DNA of 64,000 nt. Origin: Hymenobacter nivis (GTDB lineage: Bacteria > Bacteroidota > Bacteroidia > Cytophagales > Hymenobacteraceae). The position numbers were made by a program, and so were the translations under genes. Numbering within the stretch: position 1 is the first letter of the stretch; every line of letters begins with the position of its first letter. The DNA lies in assembly GCF_003149515.1 (NCBI RefSeq), contig NZ_CP029145.1:4712001-4776000 (forward strand), read 5' to 3'. Below are positions 1 through 8,229 of this stretch, piece by piece. The notes beneath the pieces were generated by a model. That model was not told where the DNA came from, searched no databases, and saw nothing but the letters and a program-made list of their open reading frames with translations.

Positions 1-2
1 GG

Positions 3-839
3 GCTTGCCTAGCCCCGGCGCTGGCCGCCCAGGCCGGCCCGCCGCGTCTGCTGCTCGACGTGGCTCGCTTTCGCAACCTGAACCAGGTGGAAAAAGGCGC
101 CGAAGTGGAGGTGTACGTCACGGTGCCTACCCAGTCGCTCACCTACCGGCAACGGGCCCCCCGGGCGTTTCAGTCGGCGGCCACCGTCACGCTCGAAATC
201 CTCAGGGCCGACGGCAAGCCGGCCTACAAGGAAACGGTCATTTTGAAGCCGCCGGTCATCAATGACACCACGCTGGCCCTGAAGAACCCGGTCAGCTTCC
301 TCAAGCGCATTCCACTGCCCGACGGCCACTACACGCTGCGCGGCACCGTGCGCGACCAGTACCGCGCCGCCAACGGCGAGGCCGTGGTGGAGCGCCCGCT
401 GGTGCTGGAGGCCCCCGTGGGCCCCACGCTGAGTGACGTGCTGCTGCTGGCCCGCCCCGCCGTGAAAAGCAACGGCGACGACACTTTCCTGCGTGGTGGC
501 TACCTGCTGACCCGGGCTCCCAGCGGCTTTTTCGGTCGCGGGGCAGATAATCTGTACTTCTACACCGAGCTGCAAGGGGCCCCCGCTGGCCAGCCGCTGC
601 GCCTGCACTACCACCTGGCCGCCCCCGACGGCACGGCTGCCGACGCCGACGCGCCCCTCACGCCCCAGGCCGGGCGGCCCACCACCATCATCGGGCAGCT
701 ACCGTTTGGGCCCCTACCCGAGGGCGAGTTCACGCTGCTGGTGGACGTATACAGCGGCAAAAAGCTGCTCACCAGCCACCGCGCCACCGGCCAGCGCAGC
801 ACCACCGAGTACGCCCCCGCCGGGGCCGCGTCGCGGTGA
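3..839 (+). CDS. Secreted GWxTD-like protein, N-terminus cut by window edge
   Basis: The reading frame is open from the first bases of the window, so the true start lies upstream. The first visible residues (ACLAPALAAQAG) look like the end of a signal peptide with an AxA-type cleavage site, so the protein is probably exported. About 278 residues remain. The segment starting LLLDVARFRNLNQVEKG and the following beta-rich stretch resemble the N-terminal half of Bacteroidota GWxTD-domain proteins, but the GWxTD signature itself is absent, so this may be a shortened relative. Its stop codon overlaps the GTG start of the acyltransferase gene, which suggests co-transcription. Family assignment is by resemblance only. 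Confidence 0.6.
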   Translation, partial: ACLAPALAAQAGPPRLLLDVARFRNLNQVEKGAEVEVYVTVPTQSLTYRQRAPRAFQSAATVTLEILRADGKPAYKETVILKPPVINDTTLALKNPVSFLKRIPLPDGHYTLRGTVRDQYRAANGEAVVERPLVLEAPVGPTLSDVLLLARPAVKSNGDDTFLRGGYLLTRAPSGFFGRGADNLYFYTELQGAPAGQPLRLHYHLAAPDGTAADADAPLTPQAGRPTTIIGQLPFGPLPEGEFTLLVDVYSGKKLLTSHRATGQRSTTEYAPAGAASR

Positions 840-1741
840 GGGGCCCCCAGGGCCGACCCTACCCCTGGTACTACGCGCCGCTGAATTGGCTGCTGCTGGC
901 CCTGGCCCACCTGCCGCTGGGGGCCCTGTACGTGGTGGCCGACGGGCTGTGTTACCTGCTGGCCCACGGCCTGCGCTACCGGGGCCGGGTGGTGCAGGAA
1001 AACCTACGGAACTCCTTCCCCGATAAGAGCGAGGCGGAAATCCGGCGCGTTACCTGGGATTTCTACCGCCATTTCAGCCAGCTCGTCGTTGAAATTCTAA
1101 AGCTGGCCGCCATCAGTCCGGCCGAGCTGGCGCGCCGGGCCACCTGGGTGAATCCTGAGTTGATGGCCGGGGCCCTGGCGCGGCAGCGGCCCGTCATCAC
1201 GCTGGGCTCGCACATGGGCAACTGGGAATGGATACTGGGCAGTGGGGCCCTGGCGCTGCCCGGCGTGATGGCCGGCGTATACAAGCCCTTCAAAAACCCG
1301 TTTGTTGAAGCCTTCATGCGGCGGGTGCGCACCCGCACCGGGGCCGAGGCCGTGCCCATGCTGGGCACCCTGCGTTACCTGGTGCAACACCGCCGCGGCG
1401 GCCGCAACATCAGCCTGCTCACCGACCAGGCCGCGGGCCCCGAAGACCGGCCCTACTGGACCACCTTCTTGCACCAGGATACCGGCTTTTACAGCAGCGC
1501 CGAGCGGTTGGCGGCGCAGTTCGATTGCGCTGTGCTGTACGTGGGCATCCGGCGGCTGCGGCGGGGCTACTACGAAATTAAGTTCACAGAAATGCCCTCG
1601 GGGTCCGCCGTGGCGGCGGCTCCCGAGGGCATATTTCCCATTACCGAGGCGTTCGCCCGGCAGCTGGAGCTGGATATTCAAGCCGCGCCCGAGCAATATC
1701 TCTGGACGCACCGCCGCTGGAAGCATAAGCGGCAAATATGA
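836..1741 (+). CDS. LpxL/HtrB-type lysophospholipid/lipid A acyltransferase
   Basis: A 301-residue protein of the family that transfers an acyl chain to lipid A precursors or related lipids at the inner membrane. The family's HX4E catalytic motif is visible as H126-M-G-N-W-E131. A hydrophobic N-terminal segment (residues about 17-45) would anchor it to the membrane, and the C-terminus has the usual W-x-H-R-R-W-K-H ending. The start is GTG, overlapping the stop of the upstream gene by three bases, so translational coupling is likely. The exact acyl acceptor cannot be told from sequence; in Bacteroidota this family also includes enzymes acting on other lipids. Confidence 0.88.
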   Translation: MRGPQGRPYPWYYAPLNWLLLALAHLPLGALYVVADGLCYLLAHGLRYRGRVVQENLRNSFPDKSEAEIRRVTWDFYRHFSQLVVEILKLAAISPAELARRATWVNPELMAGALARQRPVITLGSHMGNWEWILGSGALALPGVMAGVYKPFKNPFVEAFMRRVRTRTGAEAVPMLGTLRYLVQHRRGGRNISLLTDQAAGPEDRPYWTTFLHQDTGFYSSAERLAAQFDCAVLYVGIRRLRRGYYEIKFTEMPSGSAVAAAPEGIFPITEAFARQLELDIQAAPEQYLWTHRRWKHKRQI

Positions 1742-1744
1742 ATT

Positions 1745-1828
1745 GTGAAAATGTGGGAGGAATGTGAAAATGAGAAAAAGTGCGAAACTACTGTCTCATT
1801 CATTTTCACATTCCTCCCACATTTTCAC
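1745..1828. terminator. Perfect 29-bp inverted repeat between convergent genes
   Basis: Arms 1745-1773 and 1800-1828 are perfect reverse complements, separated by 26 nt. The arms are built from an iterated word (GTGAAAATG, GGAGGAATGTGAAAATG), not a GC-rich stem with a T-run. It lies between convergent genes, so it could end transcription from both sides. It also belongs to the class of word-built spacer hairpins seen elsewhere in this window. Confidence 0.6.
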
Positions 1829-1839
1829 ATCTCTCACAT

Positions 1840-2475
1840 TTATTGTAAGTACTGCTCGATGTCGCCGGCGCCTTGGCGTATCAGCTCGAAGTCGTCGTTG
1901 GTGCAGTCAATAATGGTGCTGGGTACATTGCCACCAAAGCCGCCGTCGATAACCAGGTCCACCAGGGCCCGGTATTTTTCGAAAATCAGGTCCGGGTCGG
2001 TCACGTATTCTTCGAGCGTGTTCTCGTCGCTGCGCACAGAAGTGCTCACGATGGGGTTGCCTAGCTCCTTCACTAGGCTCAGGATAATCTGGTTGTCGGG
2101 CACCCGGATGCCCACCGTTTTGCGCTTCACGCCGCCGTGGCGCGGGGCGCTTGCGCTGGCCTCGAAGAGGAACGTGAAGGGCCCCGGCAGGGCCTTCTTG
2201 ATGACCTTGTAGGTGGTGGTGCTGATGCCGTGGGCGTAATCGCTGATGTGCGACAAATCCTGGCAGATGAAGCTCAGGTTGGCTTTTTCGGGGTTGAGGC
2301 CCTTGATGCGGCACACTCTATCGACGGCCTTGGCATTAGTTACGTCGCAGCCGATGCCGTACACCGTGTCGGTGGGGTAAATGATCACGCCGCCCTTGCG
2401 GAGAACGTCCACAGCCTGCTGGATGCGGTTGAGGGGCGGGTTGTCGGGGTGGATGCGAAGGAGCGTGGCAGACAT
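1840..2475 (-). CDS. Sua5/YciO/YrdC-family protein (threonylcarbamoyl-AMP synthase-like)
   Basis: A 211-residue protein with the YrdC dsRNA-binding/nucleotide fold. The signature KGGVIIYPTDTVYGIGCD is near residues 28-45 and the conserved PSTIID segment is near residues 185-192. Sua5/TsaC members make threonylcarbamoyl-AMP for the t6A modification of tRNA; the length and the RCRIKG-type motif (VCRIKGLNPEK) fit the YciO-like branch, whose role is less certain. I chose ATG at 2475 (MSATLL) because the seven residues upstream are not conserved-looking. The gene converges on the acyltransferase gene. Confidence 0.85.
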   Translation of the reverse strand: MSATLLRIHPDNPPLNRIQQAVDVLRKGGVIIYPTDTVYGIGCDVTNAKAVDRVCRIKGLNPEKANLSFICQDLSHISDYAHGISTTTYKVIKKALPGPFTFLFEASASAPRHGGVKRKTVGIRVPDNQIILSLVKELGNPIVSTSVRSDENTLEEYVTDPDLIFEKYRALVDLVIDGGFGGNVPSTIIDCTNDDFELIRQGAGDIEQYLQ

Positions 2476-2658
2476 ATGGTTAGGAGTGGTGAGCAAGGGA
2501 GGAGCGGACCGCGAGGGCCCAGAACGAGCGGAAAAGTAAGCAACAACTTCGTTTCATCCCAGCATAAAGTTCTGGGCCGGGGCCCCGGGGCCCGCCGGAG
2601 ACCCGGCTAGCAGGTGCGTACTTTTGGGATTGCACTTCTGCTGCCCCCCGTTTCTCCC

Positions 2659-3747
2659 ATGCCCGAACCTGCCAAACTGTCAAGCATTGAGCGCCGCGAC
2701 CTGTCGGTGCGCCGCCGCAACCGCAACGCCGCCGTCGTCTCCATTCTGGGCCTGACCCTGGTATGCTTCTCGTACTATTTCTACCAGATTTTTTTTACGG
2801 CCAACATCGAAACCAAGGGCCAGCCCACCTACGTGCTCGTGCACCGGGGCGAGAACTGGAAGGCCGTGCTCGACTCAGTGGACAAGACTAACACCGTGGT
2901 GGACCGGCTCTCAATGCACTTCGTGGCCAAGCTGATGAAGTACGACCGCCCCGGAGCCGTGAAGCCTGGCCGCTACGAGCTGAAGGACGGCTACACCAAC
3001 CGCCAGCTCATCGGCGTGCTGCGGGCCGGCATTCAGTCGCCGCTCAGGCTCACGTTTGCCAACGTGCGCCTGCGCCAGGAGCTGGCCGCCAAGCTGGCCC
3101 GCCAGATCGACGCCCGCCCCGCCCACATCGACTCGCTGCTGAGCAGCCCGGCCTACACCCGCAGCCTGGGTTTCGATACTACCACGGTGCTCACCATGTT
3201 CATTCCCAACACGTACCAGATTTACTGGAACACGTCGGCCGAGAACCTAATGCAGCGCATGAAGAAGGAATACGAGAAGTTCTGGACTCCCGCCCGCGAC
3301 GCGGCCCGCGAAAAGGAGCACCTCAGCCGGGCCCAGGTGAGCACCCTGGCCAGCATTGTGGAGGCCGAGCAGCAGCAGCACGCCGACGAACGCCCCCGCA
3401 TTGCGGCCGTGTACCTCAACCGCCTCAAAAAAGGTATGAAGCTGCAAGCCGACCCCACGGTGGTGTACGCCAACCGCGACTTCACCATCAAGCGCGTGCT
3501 GAACGTGCACCTGCAAAAAGACTCGCCTTACAACACCTATAAGTACGCCGGCCTGCCCCCGGGGCCCATCAACCTGCCCAGCATCGCCAGCATCGACGCC
3601 GTGCTGCACCCCGAGGAAAACGATTACCTGTACTTCTGCGCCAAGGAGGATTTCAGCGGCTACCACGCCTTCGCCACCAATGAGCGCGACCATATCCTGA
3701 ACGCCCGCCGCTACCAGGCCGCCCTGAACCGGGCGGGTATTAAGTAG
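2659..3747 (+). CDS. mltG: Endolytic murein transglycosylase MltG
   Basis: A 362-residue inner-membrane enzyme that cleaves nascent glycan strands and sets their length. A short cytoplasmic N-terminus rich in Arg precedes one membrane segment (about residues 25-45, AVVSILGLTLVCFSYYFYQI). The YceG domain follows, with the catalytic Glu in LASIVEAEQQ and the downstream LQADPTVVYA and SPYNTY segments typical of the family. The start chosen is ATG 2659 (MPEPAKLSS), because an upstream in-frame start would add a run of unlikely residues. The gene runs divergently from the Sua5-like gene. Confidence 0.93.
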   Translation: MPEPAKLSSIERRDLSVRRRNRNAAVVSILGLTLVCFSYYFYQIFFTANIETKGQPTYVLVHRGENWKAVLDSVDKTNTVVDRLSMHFVAKLMKYDRPGAVKPGRYELKDGYTNRQLIGVLRAGIQSPLRLTFANVRLRQELAAKLARQIDARPAHIDSLLSSPAYTRSLGFDTTTVLTMFIPNTYQIYWNTSAENLMQRMKKEYEKFWTPARDAAREKEHLSRAQVSTLASIVEAEQQQHADERPRIAAVYLNRLKKGMKLQADPTVVYANRDFTIKRVLNVHLQKDSPYNTYKYAGLPPGPINLPSIASIDAVLHPEENDYLYFCAKEDFSGYHAFATNERDHILNARRYQAALNRAGIK

Positions 3748-3769
3748 AAATTTGGCGGTTACACTCGTC

Positions 3770-3866
3770 ACGAAGTAGGGTGCGGGGCTGTCCCCGCCCG
3801 TCGTTGAACGAAAGCTGATTGAACCGTTCAAGGACGGGCGGGGACAGCCCCGCACCTTACTTCGTT
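3770..3866. repeat. Large GC-rich palindromic repeat downstream of mltG
   Basis: Arms at about 3770-3802 and 3833-3865 are near-perfect reverse complements, with the core GTGCGGGGCTGTCCCCGCCC and flanking ACGAAGTA/TACTTCGT. The right arm is followed by TTTTTG, so it can act as a terminator for mltG. The long arms and internal sub-palindromes look more like a dispersed intergenic repeat than a simple terminator. Confidence 0.7.
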
Positions 3867-3910
3867 TTTGCATTCCACTTCGTGAGCAGTATAGTTGTTT
3901 GACAAATTAA

Positions 3911-4012
3911 AAGAACGTCATGCTGAGCGCAGCCGAAGCATCTCTCCCGCTGACTATATATTGATTACTGCCGCAGTAGGGATGCTTCGGCTGCGCTCAG
4001 CATGACGTTCTT
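3911..4012. repeat. GTCATGC-family hairpin, copy 1
   Basis: Perfect 32-bp arms at 3911-3942 and 3981-4012. The shared core reads GCCGAAGCATCTCTCCCGC on the left arm. The loop contains GATTACTGC. It sits between mltG and the thioesterase gene, both on the plus strand, and four more copies are present in the window. Confidence 0.85.
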
Positions 4013-4057
4013 ATTGATCTAATAAACAGCTTTCAAATAGCCAGAAAACAAAAAAAA

Positions 4058-4546
4058 ATGTACACTTCCGATATCCAAATCCGCGTGCGCTACGCCGAAA
4101 CTGATCAGATGGGCTACGTGTACCACGGCAACTACGCGGCGTTTTTTGAGGTGGCGCGCACCGAGGCGTTTCGGCAGTTGGGCATTCGCTACAAGGACCT
4201 GGAGGCCGACGGTGTGGGGATGCCGGTGGGCGAGCTGCGCACGCGCTTCCGCCGCCCGGCCCGTTACGACGACCTGCTCACCATCCGGCTGCTGCTGAAG
4301 CAGCCCGCCGAGGGCTCGCGGGTGCTGTTCGAGTACGAGATTTACAACGAGGCCCGCGAGCTGCTCACCGAAGGGCACACGCTGATGGTATTTGTGAGCA
4401 CCACCACCGGGCGGCCCGTGCCGGTGCCAGCCACTATTGCGAGCAAGCTGGCCCCGTATTTTAGCGACGACGAAACGGCGGGGCCCCTCGGCGGTGTTCA
4501 GTCCGTGCCGACGGACGCGCCCGCGCCGGCTGCCTTTGGTAAGTAA
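4058..4546 (+). CDS. YbgC/4-hydroxybenzoyl-CoA thioesterase-type hotdog protein
   Basis: A 162-residue single-domain hotdog-fold acyl-CoA thioesterase. The family motif RVRYAETDQMGYVYHGNYAAFFEVAR is near residues 8-33, carrying the Asp used for hydrolysis. Members hydrolyse acyl-CoA thioesters in the cytoplasm; the substrate cannot be read from sequence. The last 20 or so residues are Pro/Ala-rich and look disordered. The YihY gene starts 10 bp after the stop, so the two are probably co-transcribed. Confidence 0.88.
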   Translation: MYTSDIQIRVRYAETDQMGYVYHGNYAAFFEVARTEAFRQLGIRYKDLEADGVGMPVGELRTRFRRPARYDDLLTIRLLLKQPAEGSRVLFEYEIYNEARELLTEGHTLMVFVSTTTGRPVPVPATIASKLAPYFSDDETAGPLGGVQSVPTDAPAPAAFGK

Positions 4547-4556
4547 CGCCCCGCCC

Positions 4557-5534
4557 ATGCACTCGCCCGCCCTCCGTCGCCGCGCCCATCTGCCCGACCT
4601 GCGCCAGCAGCGGCCGTACCGGCGCGTCATCGTGGGGCTGAAGCGGTTCCGGCTTTTTGGCGGCCAGGCCTCGCTGTACGATGTGCTGGACTGCGTGCTG
4701 CTGGAGCTGCGCCTCGACAGCTTGGAAAAGCGCGCCGCCTACATGGCCTTCAACCTCACGGTGGCCCTGTTCCCGACCATTATTTTCCTGTTCACGCTCA
4801 TCCCGTACATCCCGGTGCCGAACCTGAACGTGGACATTTTGCAGTTCCTGGGCGACTTTATGCCGCCTGAGCTGTACGCCGCCACGGCCTCCACCATCGA
4901 GGATATCGTGAACATTCCGCACGGGGGCCTGCTCTCGTTCGGGTTTGGCACGGCCCTGGTGCTCAGCTCCAACGGCATCATGGCCCTGCTCGACGCGTTC
5001 GAGAAGAAGTATCCCAACTTTAAGCATCGTAGCTACATTCGCAAACGACTGATTGCCACGGCGCTGACGTTTGTGCTGGCGTCGATTCTGGTGTTGGCCA
5101 TTGCCGGTATTTTCTTCGGTACTTACCTCATCGACGGGTTGGTGTTCTACGAGATTGTGCCCGAGCGCTACACCGACCTCGTGCTGACGGCGGTGCGGTT
5201 TGGCTCGCTGTTGGGGCTGTTTCTGAGCACGACGTGCGTGATCTACTACTTCGTGCCGCCCGTGCATGATAAGTGGCCACTGCTCTCGGCGGGGGCCGTG
5301 GTGGCCACGCTGCTCATCTTTTTGGTGTCGTTCCTGTTCACGCTCTACGTGCGCATCTTCAATTCGTACAACCATTTCTACGGCTCCATTGGGGCCCTGG
5401 TGGGCTTCATGGTGTGGCTTGAATTTGTGTGCATGACGCTCATCATCGGCTTCGAGGTGAACGTGAGCGTGGACGCGGTGACCGGCCGTTTCAAAAAAAT
5501 AACGGCCAAGGAACCGCTGAAAATGAACCGGTAA
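4557..5534 (+). CDS. YihY/BrkB-family inner-membrane protein
   Basis: A 325-residue polytopic membrane protein with about six hydrophobic segments. The family hallmark (AYMAFNLTVALFPTIIFLFTLIPYIP) is near residues 60-86, and a late conserved segment is NHFYGSIGALVGFMVWLEF. The function of this family is not firmly established; an older label as ribonuclease BN is a misannotation. I chose ATG 4557 (MHSPALRR), which follows the thioesterase stop, over an upstream start that would overlap the thioesterase by more than 100 bp. Confidence 0.85.
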   Translation: MHSPALRRRAHLPDLRQQRPYRRVIVGLKRFRLFGGQASLYDVLDCVLLELRLDSLEKRAAYMAFNLTVALFPTIIFLFTLIPYIPVPNLNVDILQFLGDFMPPELYAATASTIEDIVNIPHGGLLSFGFGTALVLSSNGIMALLDAFEKKYPNFKHRSYIRKRLIATALTFVLASILVLAIAGIFFGTYLIDGLVFYEIVPERYTDLVLTAVRFGSLLGLFLSTTCVIYYFVPPVHDKWPLLSAGAVVATLLIFLVSFLFTLYVRIFNSYNHFYGSIGALVGFMVWLEFVCMTLIIGFEVNVSVDAVTGRFKKITAKEPLKMNR

Positions 5535-5579
5535 GCGCACCCCGCCGGGGCCCGGGCGATAAAAAATGCGCGCGCCTTA

Positions 5580-5609
5580 TTGTTCGCGGCGCCCTGGTTC
5601 TTACTTTTG
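5580..5609 (+). promoter_or_regulatory. Bacteroidota-type promoter upstream of tRNA-Ser
   Basis: TTG at 5580-5582 and TACTTTTG at 5602-5609 are separated by 19 nt. This matches the Bacteroidota primary sigma consensus (TTTG...TAnnTTTG). The predicted start would be about 20 nt before the first tRNA. Confidence 0.65.
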
Positions 5610-5637
5610 CGTTCCCCGAACCACTCGGGGGCCCGAT

Positions 5638-5724
5638 AGAGAGGTGGCAGAGTGGTCGAATGCGACGGTTTCGAAAACCGTTATACCGGCAACGGTATCG
5701 GGGGTTCGAATCCCCCCTTCTCTA
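5638..5724 (+). tRNA. tRNA-Ser (anticodon CGA)
   Basis: An 87-nt type II tRNA. The acceptor stem pairs AGAGAGG with CTTCTCT. The anticodon arm ACGGT-TTCGAAA-ACCGT puts CGA at 5672-5674, reading UCG. A long variable arm (TACCGGCAACGGTA) is typical of serine tRNA, and the T arm is GGGGG-TTCGAAT-CCCCC. The discriminator is A and no CCA end is encoded. Confidence 0.95.
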
Positions 5725-5725
5725 C

Positions 5726-5761
5726 AAAAGGCTTTTTCTAATGCAGAAAGAGCCTTTTTTG
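5726..5761 (+). terminator. Intrinsic terminator after tRNA-Ser(CGA)
   Basis: The stem AAAGGCTTTTTCT / AGAAAGAGCCTTT around the loop AATGC is followed by a T-run. It separates the two tRNA genes, so the second may have its own promoter or depend on read-through. Confidence 0.75.
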
Positions 5762-5796
5762 TTGTCAGCAACCGGCTTTGTAGCCTTTTCTTATCC

Positions 5797-5881
5797 AGAG
5801 AAGTGGCAGAGTGGTCGATTGCGGCGGTCTTGAAAACCGCTGACTGTAACAGGTCCGGGGGTTCGAATCCCTCCTTCTCTG
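5797..5881 (+). tRNA. tRNA-Ser (anticodon TGA)
   Basis: An 85-nt type II tRNA. The acceptor stem pairs AGAGAAG with CTTCTCT, with discriminator G. The anticodon arm GCGGT-CTTGAAA-ACCGC puts TGA at 5831-5833, reading UCA. It has a long variable arm, no encoded CCA, and shares most of its D and T arms with the upstream serine tRNA. Confidence 0.95.
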
Positions 5882-5907
5882 CACCGTCGCTTGCTGGCAG
5901 CCTTTAT

Positions 5908-5941
5908 CCCCGTTTCCGTCCCGGAGGCGGGGAATTTTTTT
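5908..5941 (+). terminator. Intrinsic terminator after tRNA-Ser(TGA)
   Basis: An 11-bp stem CCCCGTTTCCG / CGGAGGCGGGG (with G-T pairs) and a 3-nt loop is followed by AATTTTTTT. Confidence 0.8.
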
Positions 5942-6088
5942 GGGTACTGCTTTTGGCCGGGGCCCCGGGGCAACGCCGGGCGGCGCTTTGCCGTTTGGGG
6001 CGTTTTGGGGTTCTGTGCTGCGGTTAAGGCTTATTTCTACGCTTTCGTCAGCGCTATTCTCACGTTTTCCTCGCGCCCCAGGCCAGCT

Positions 6089-7360
6089 ATGTTCCGATTC
6101 TTTGTGCTATTGCTACTAGTGAGCGCCCTGGGCCTCGCGCCGGCCGCCGCCTACTCCGTGCTCACGCACCAGGCCAACGTCGATTCGTGCTGGAAGCCCT
6201 GCCTGGTGCCGGCCCTGGAGCGCCGCTACCCCGGCGCGACGGCTGAGGACTTGCTGAAAGCCAAGGCGTTTGCCTACGGCGGGGCCATCATCCAGGACAT
6301 GGGCTACTACCCGCTGGGGGCCTCCTTATTTACTAACCTCACTCACTACGTGCGCTCGGGCGACTTCGTGCGCAACCTGCTCGACGGGGCCCACGACCGC
6401 AACGAGTATGCGTTTGCCCTAGGGGCCCTGGCCCATTACGCCGCCGACTTGCAGGGCCACGCCGAGGGTACCAACCGCGCCATGCCCCTAGTCTACCCCG
6501 AGTTGAAGGCTAAGTTTGGCAACGTCATCACCTACGAAGAGGGCCCCAAGCAGCACATCCAGCTCGAGTTTGCTTTTGACGTGACGCAGGTGGCTGCTGG
6601 CCGCTACCGCACCGAGGACTACCATAACGCCATCGGGTTCGAAGTATCGAAGGAACTACTGGAGCGGGCCTTTGAGAAAACCTACGGCCTGGCGCTGGGC
6701 AAGGTGTTTCTCAACACCGATGTGAGCATTGCCACGTTCCGCTTCACCGTGCAGCGCATCATTCCGCTGGCGTCGCGCTCGGCCTGGTATTACCAGAAAA
6801 AGGAAATCCGCAAGCTCACCCCTGGCATCAAGCGCCGCACCTTCGTATACCACCAAAACCGAAAAGAGTACCGCCACCTCTACGGCCATAAGTACGAGCG
6901 CCCCGGGTTTGGGGCCCGGGTGCTGTCGGTATTCGTGGGCATTTTACCCAAAGTGGGGCCCCTGAAGCCGTTCGCGTTCCGCCCGCCCACGCCCGCGGCC
7001 CTAAAGATCTTCCGGGCCAGCTTCGCCATCGTCGTCAAAACGTACTGCGGCCTGCTGGGCCAGCAAGGGCCCCGGGCGCCCGCGCCCGCCCTGGCCAACC
7101 AGGACTTCGACACCGGCAGCAACACCCGCTTTGGCGAGTACGCGCTGGCCGACAAAACCTACAGCGAATGGGTGCGCAAGCTGGCCCGCGAAAAATTCGC
7201 CGGCGTTACGCCGCCCGTGCGTACCAACATCCTCACCTTCTTCGCATCGGCCAAAACAACGCCTGCCGACAAGGAGGAACAAGAAGACGACAACCGCAAG
7301 GAAACCGCGCAGGCCCTGGCCGAACTGAAAGCCCTGCCGGCCGCGGAAACAGGGAAATAA
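6089..7360 (+). CDS. Secreted zinc-dependent phospholipase C-like protein
   Basis: A 423-residue protein with a signal peptide (MFRFFVLLLLVSALGLAPAA, cleavage near residue 21). The mature N-terminus YSVLTHQANVD and the histidine/aspartate pattern LGALAHYAADLQGH (about residues 112-125) fit the zinc-dependent phospholipase C fold (Zn_dep_PLPC). The expected substrate is a phospholipid outside the cytoplasm, but a related nuclease-like activity cannot be excluded. The C-terminal 40 residues are rich in Lys, Glu and Asp. The start is ATG 6089; longer in-frame starts run back into the tRNA terminator. Confidence 0.75.
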   Translation: MFRFFVLLLLVSALGLAPAAAYSVLTHQANVDSCWKPCLVPALERRYPGATAEDLLKAKAFAYGGAIIQDMGYYPLGASLFTNLTHYVRSGDFVRNLLDGAHDRNEYAFALGALAHYAADLQGHAEGTNRAMPLVYPELKAKFGNVITYEEGPKQHIQLEFAFDVTQVAAGRYRTEDYHNAIGFEVSKELLERAFEKTYGLALGKVFLNTDVSIATFRFTVQRIIPLASRSAWYYQKKEIRKLTPGIKRRTFVYHQNRKEYRHLYGHKYERPGFGARVLSVFVGILPKVGPLKPFAFRPPTPAALKIFRASFAIVVKTYCGLLGQQGPRAPAPALANQDFDTGSNTRFGEYALADKTYSEWVRKLAREKFAGVTPPVRTNILTFFASAKTTPADKEEQEDDNRKETAQALAELKALPAAETGK

Positions 7361-7505
7361 GATATTGATTAATTGGTTATTAAGACAGGATCTAAATTGT
7401 AAAAACTGGTAACTATTTGGGTATGCTACTTGTCAAGTTAGGTATTGCATGTATATACTGCGCCGGCCGTAGTGCCAGCACTTACCGCTTAATCTCCCTT
7501 TTCTG

Positions 7506-8138
7506 ATGAACCACGACCTTACCCCCGGCGCGGCCGCCGACGGTGCCGCACCCGACGGTTCGCGCCGCTCGTTTGTGAAGCAGGCCGGGGGCCTGCTGGG
7601 CCTAGCCCTGGCCCCACCCCTCACCGGCTTTGCCGGCCGGCTGGCCGGCCCCGCCAGCACCCTGGAGGGCCCCACCGACCTCACGCTGCGCATCAATGGT
7701 ACGGCCCGTACCTTGCGCGCCGAGCCCCGCGTGACGCTGCTCGACGCCCTGCGCGAGTACCTGGACCTGACCGGCACCAAAAAAGGCTGCGACCACGGGC
7801 AGTGCGGCGCCTGCACCGTGCTGGTGGACGGCCGCCGTATCAACTCCTGTCTCACGCTGGCCGTGATGAACCAGGGCAAGGAAATTACTACCATCGAGGG
7901 TATTGCCAAGGGCGACGAGCTGCACCCCATGCAGGAGGCGTTCCTCAAGCACGACGGCTTCCAGTGCGGCTACTGCACGCCGGGCCAGATTATGTCGGGC
8001 GTGGCCTGTGTGAAGGAAGGCCACGCCACTTCCGACGACCAGTGCCGCGAGTGGATGAGCGGCAACCTATGCCGTTGCGGTGCCTACCCCAACATTGTGG
8101 CTGCCGTGCGGGAGGTGGCCGGCGGAGTTAAAAATTAA
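7506..8138 (+). CDS. PaoA-like 2Fe-2S subunit of molybdenum hydroxylase
   Basis: A 210-residue small subunit with two [2Fe-2S] domains. The plant-ferredoxin cluster is at CDHGQCGACTVLVDG...C (about residues 98-118) and the helical cluster at FQCGYCTPGQ ... NLCRCGAY (about residues 155-197). The N-terminus has a twin-arginine motif (SRRSFVKQAGG, about residues 18-28) followed by a hydrophobic stretch, so the folded complex is probably exported by Tat. It is first of three co-oriented genes with the FAD and molybdenum subunits. Family members oxidise aldehydes or N-heterocycles; the substrate here is unknown. Confidence 0.88.
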   Translation: MNHDLTPGAAADGAAPDGSRRSFVKQAGGLLGLALAPPLTGFAGRLAGPASTLEGPTDLTLRINGTARTLRAEPRVTLLDALREYLDLTGTKKGCDHGQCGACTVLVDGRRINSCLTLAVMNQGKEITTIEGIAKGDELHPMQEAFLKHDGFQCGYCTPGQIMSGVACVKEGHATSDDQCREWMSGNLCRCGAYPNIVAAVREVAGGVKN

Positions 8139-8221
8139 AAATTATGAATTATGAATTGGGGAACCGGCTATTGCCGCCTGTCCTCCTTTCAGCCGCAATC
8201 TTTAATTCATAATTCTTAATT
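8133..8221. repeat. Word-built inverted repeat (AATTATGAATT type) between subunit genes
   Basis: Arms 8133-8150 (AATTAAAAATTATGAATT) and 8204-8221 pair with one mismatch. The left arm overlaps the stop of the 2Fe-2S subunit gene. It is much more AT-rich than its surroundings. Confidence 0.7.
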
Positions 8222-8229
8222 GATTTAAG

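Noticed and set aside
4437-4556. Upstream start for the YihY gene
   Set aside because: It would overlap the thioesterase by more than 100 bp and adds an Arg/Pro-rich stretch unlike the family; ATG 4557 directly follows the thioesterase stop.
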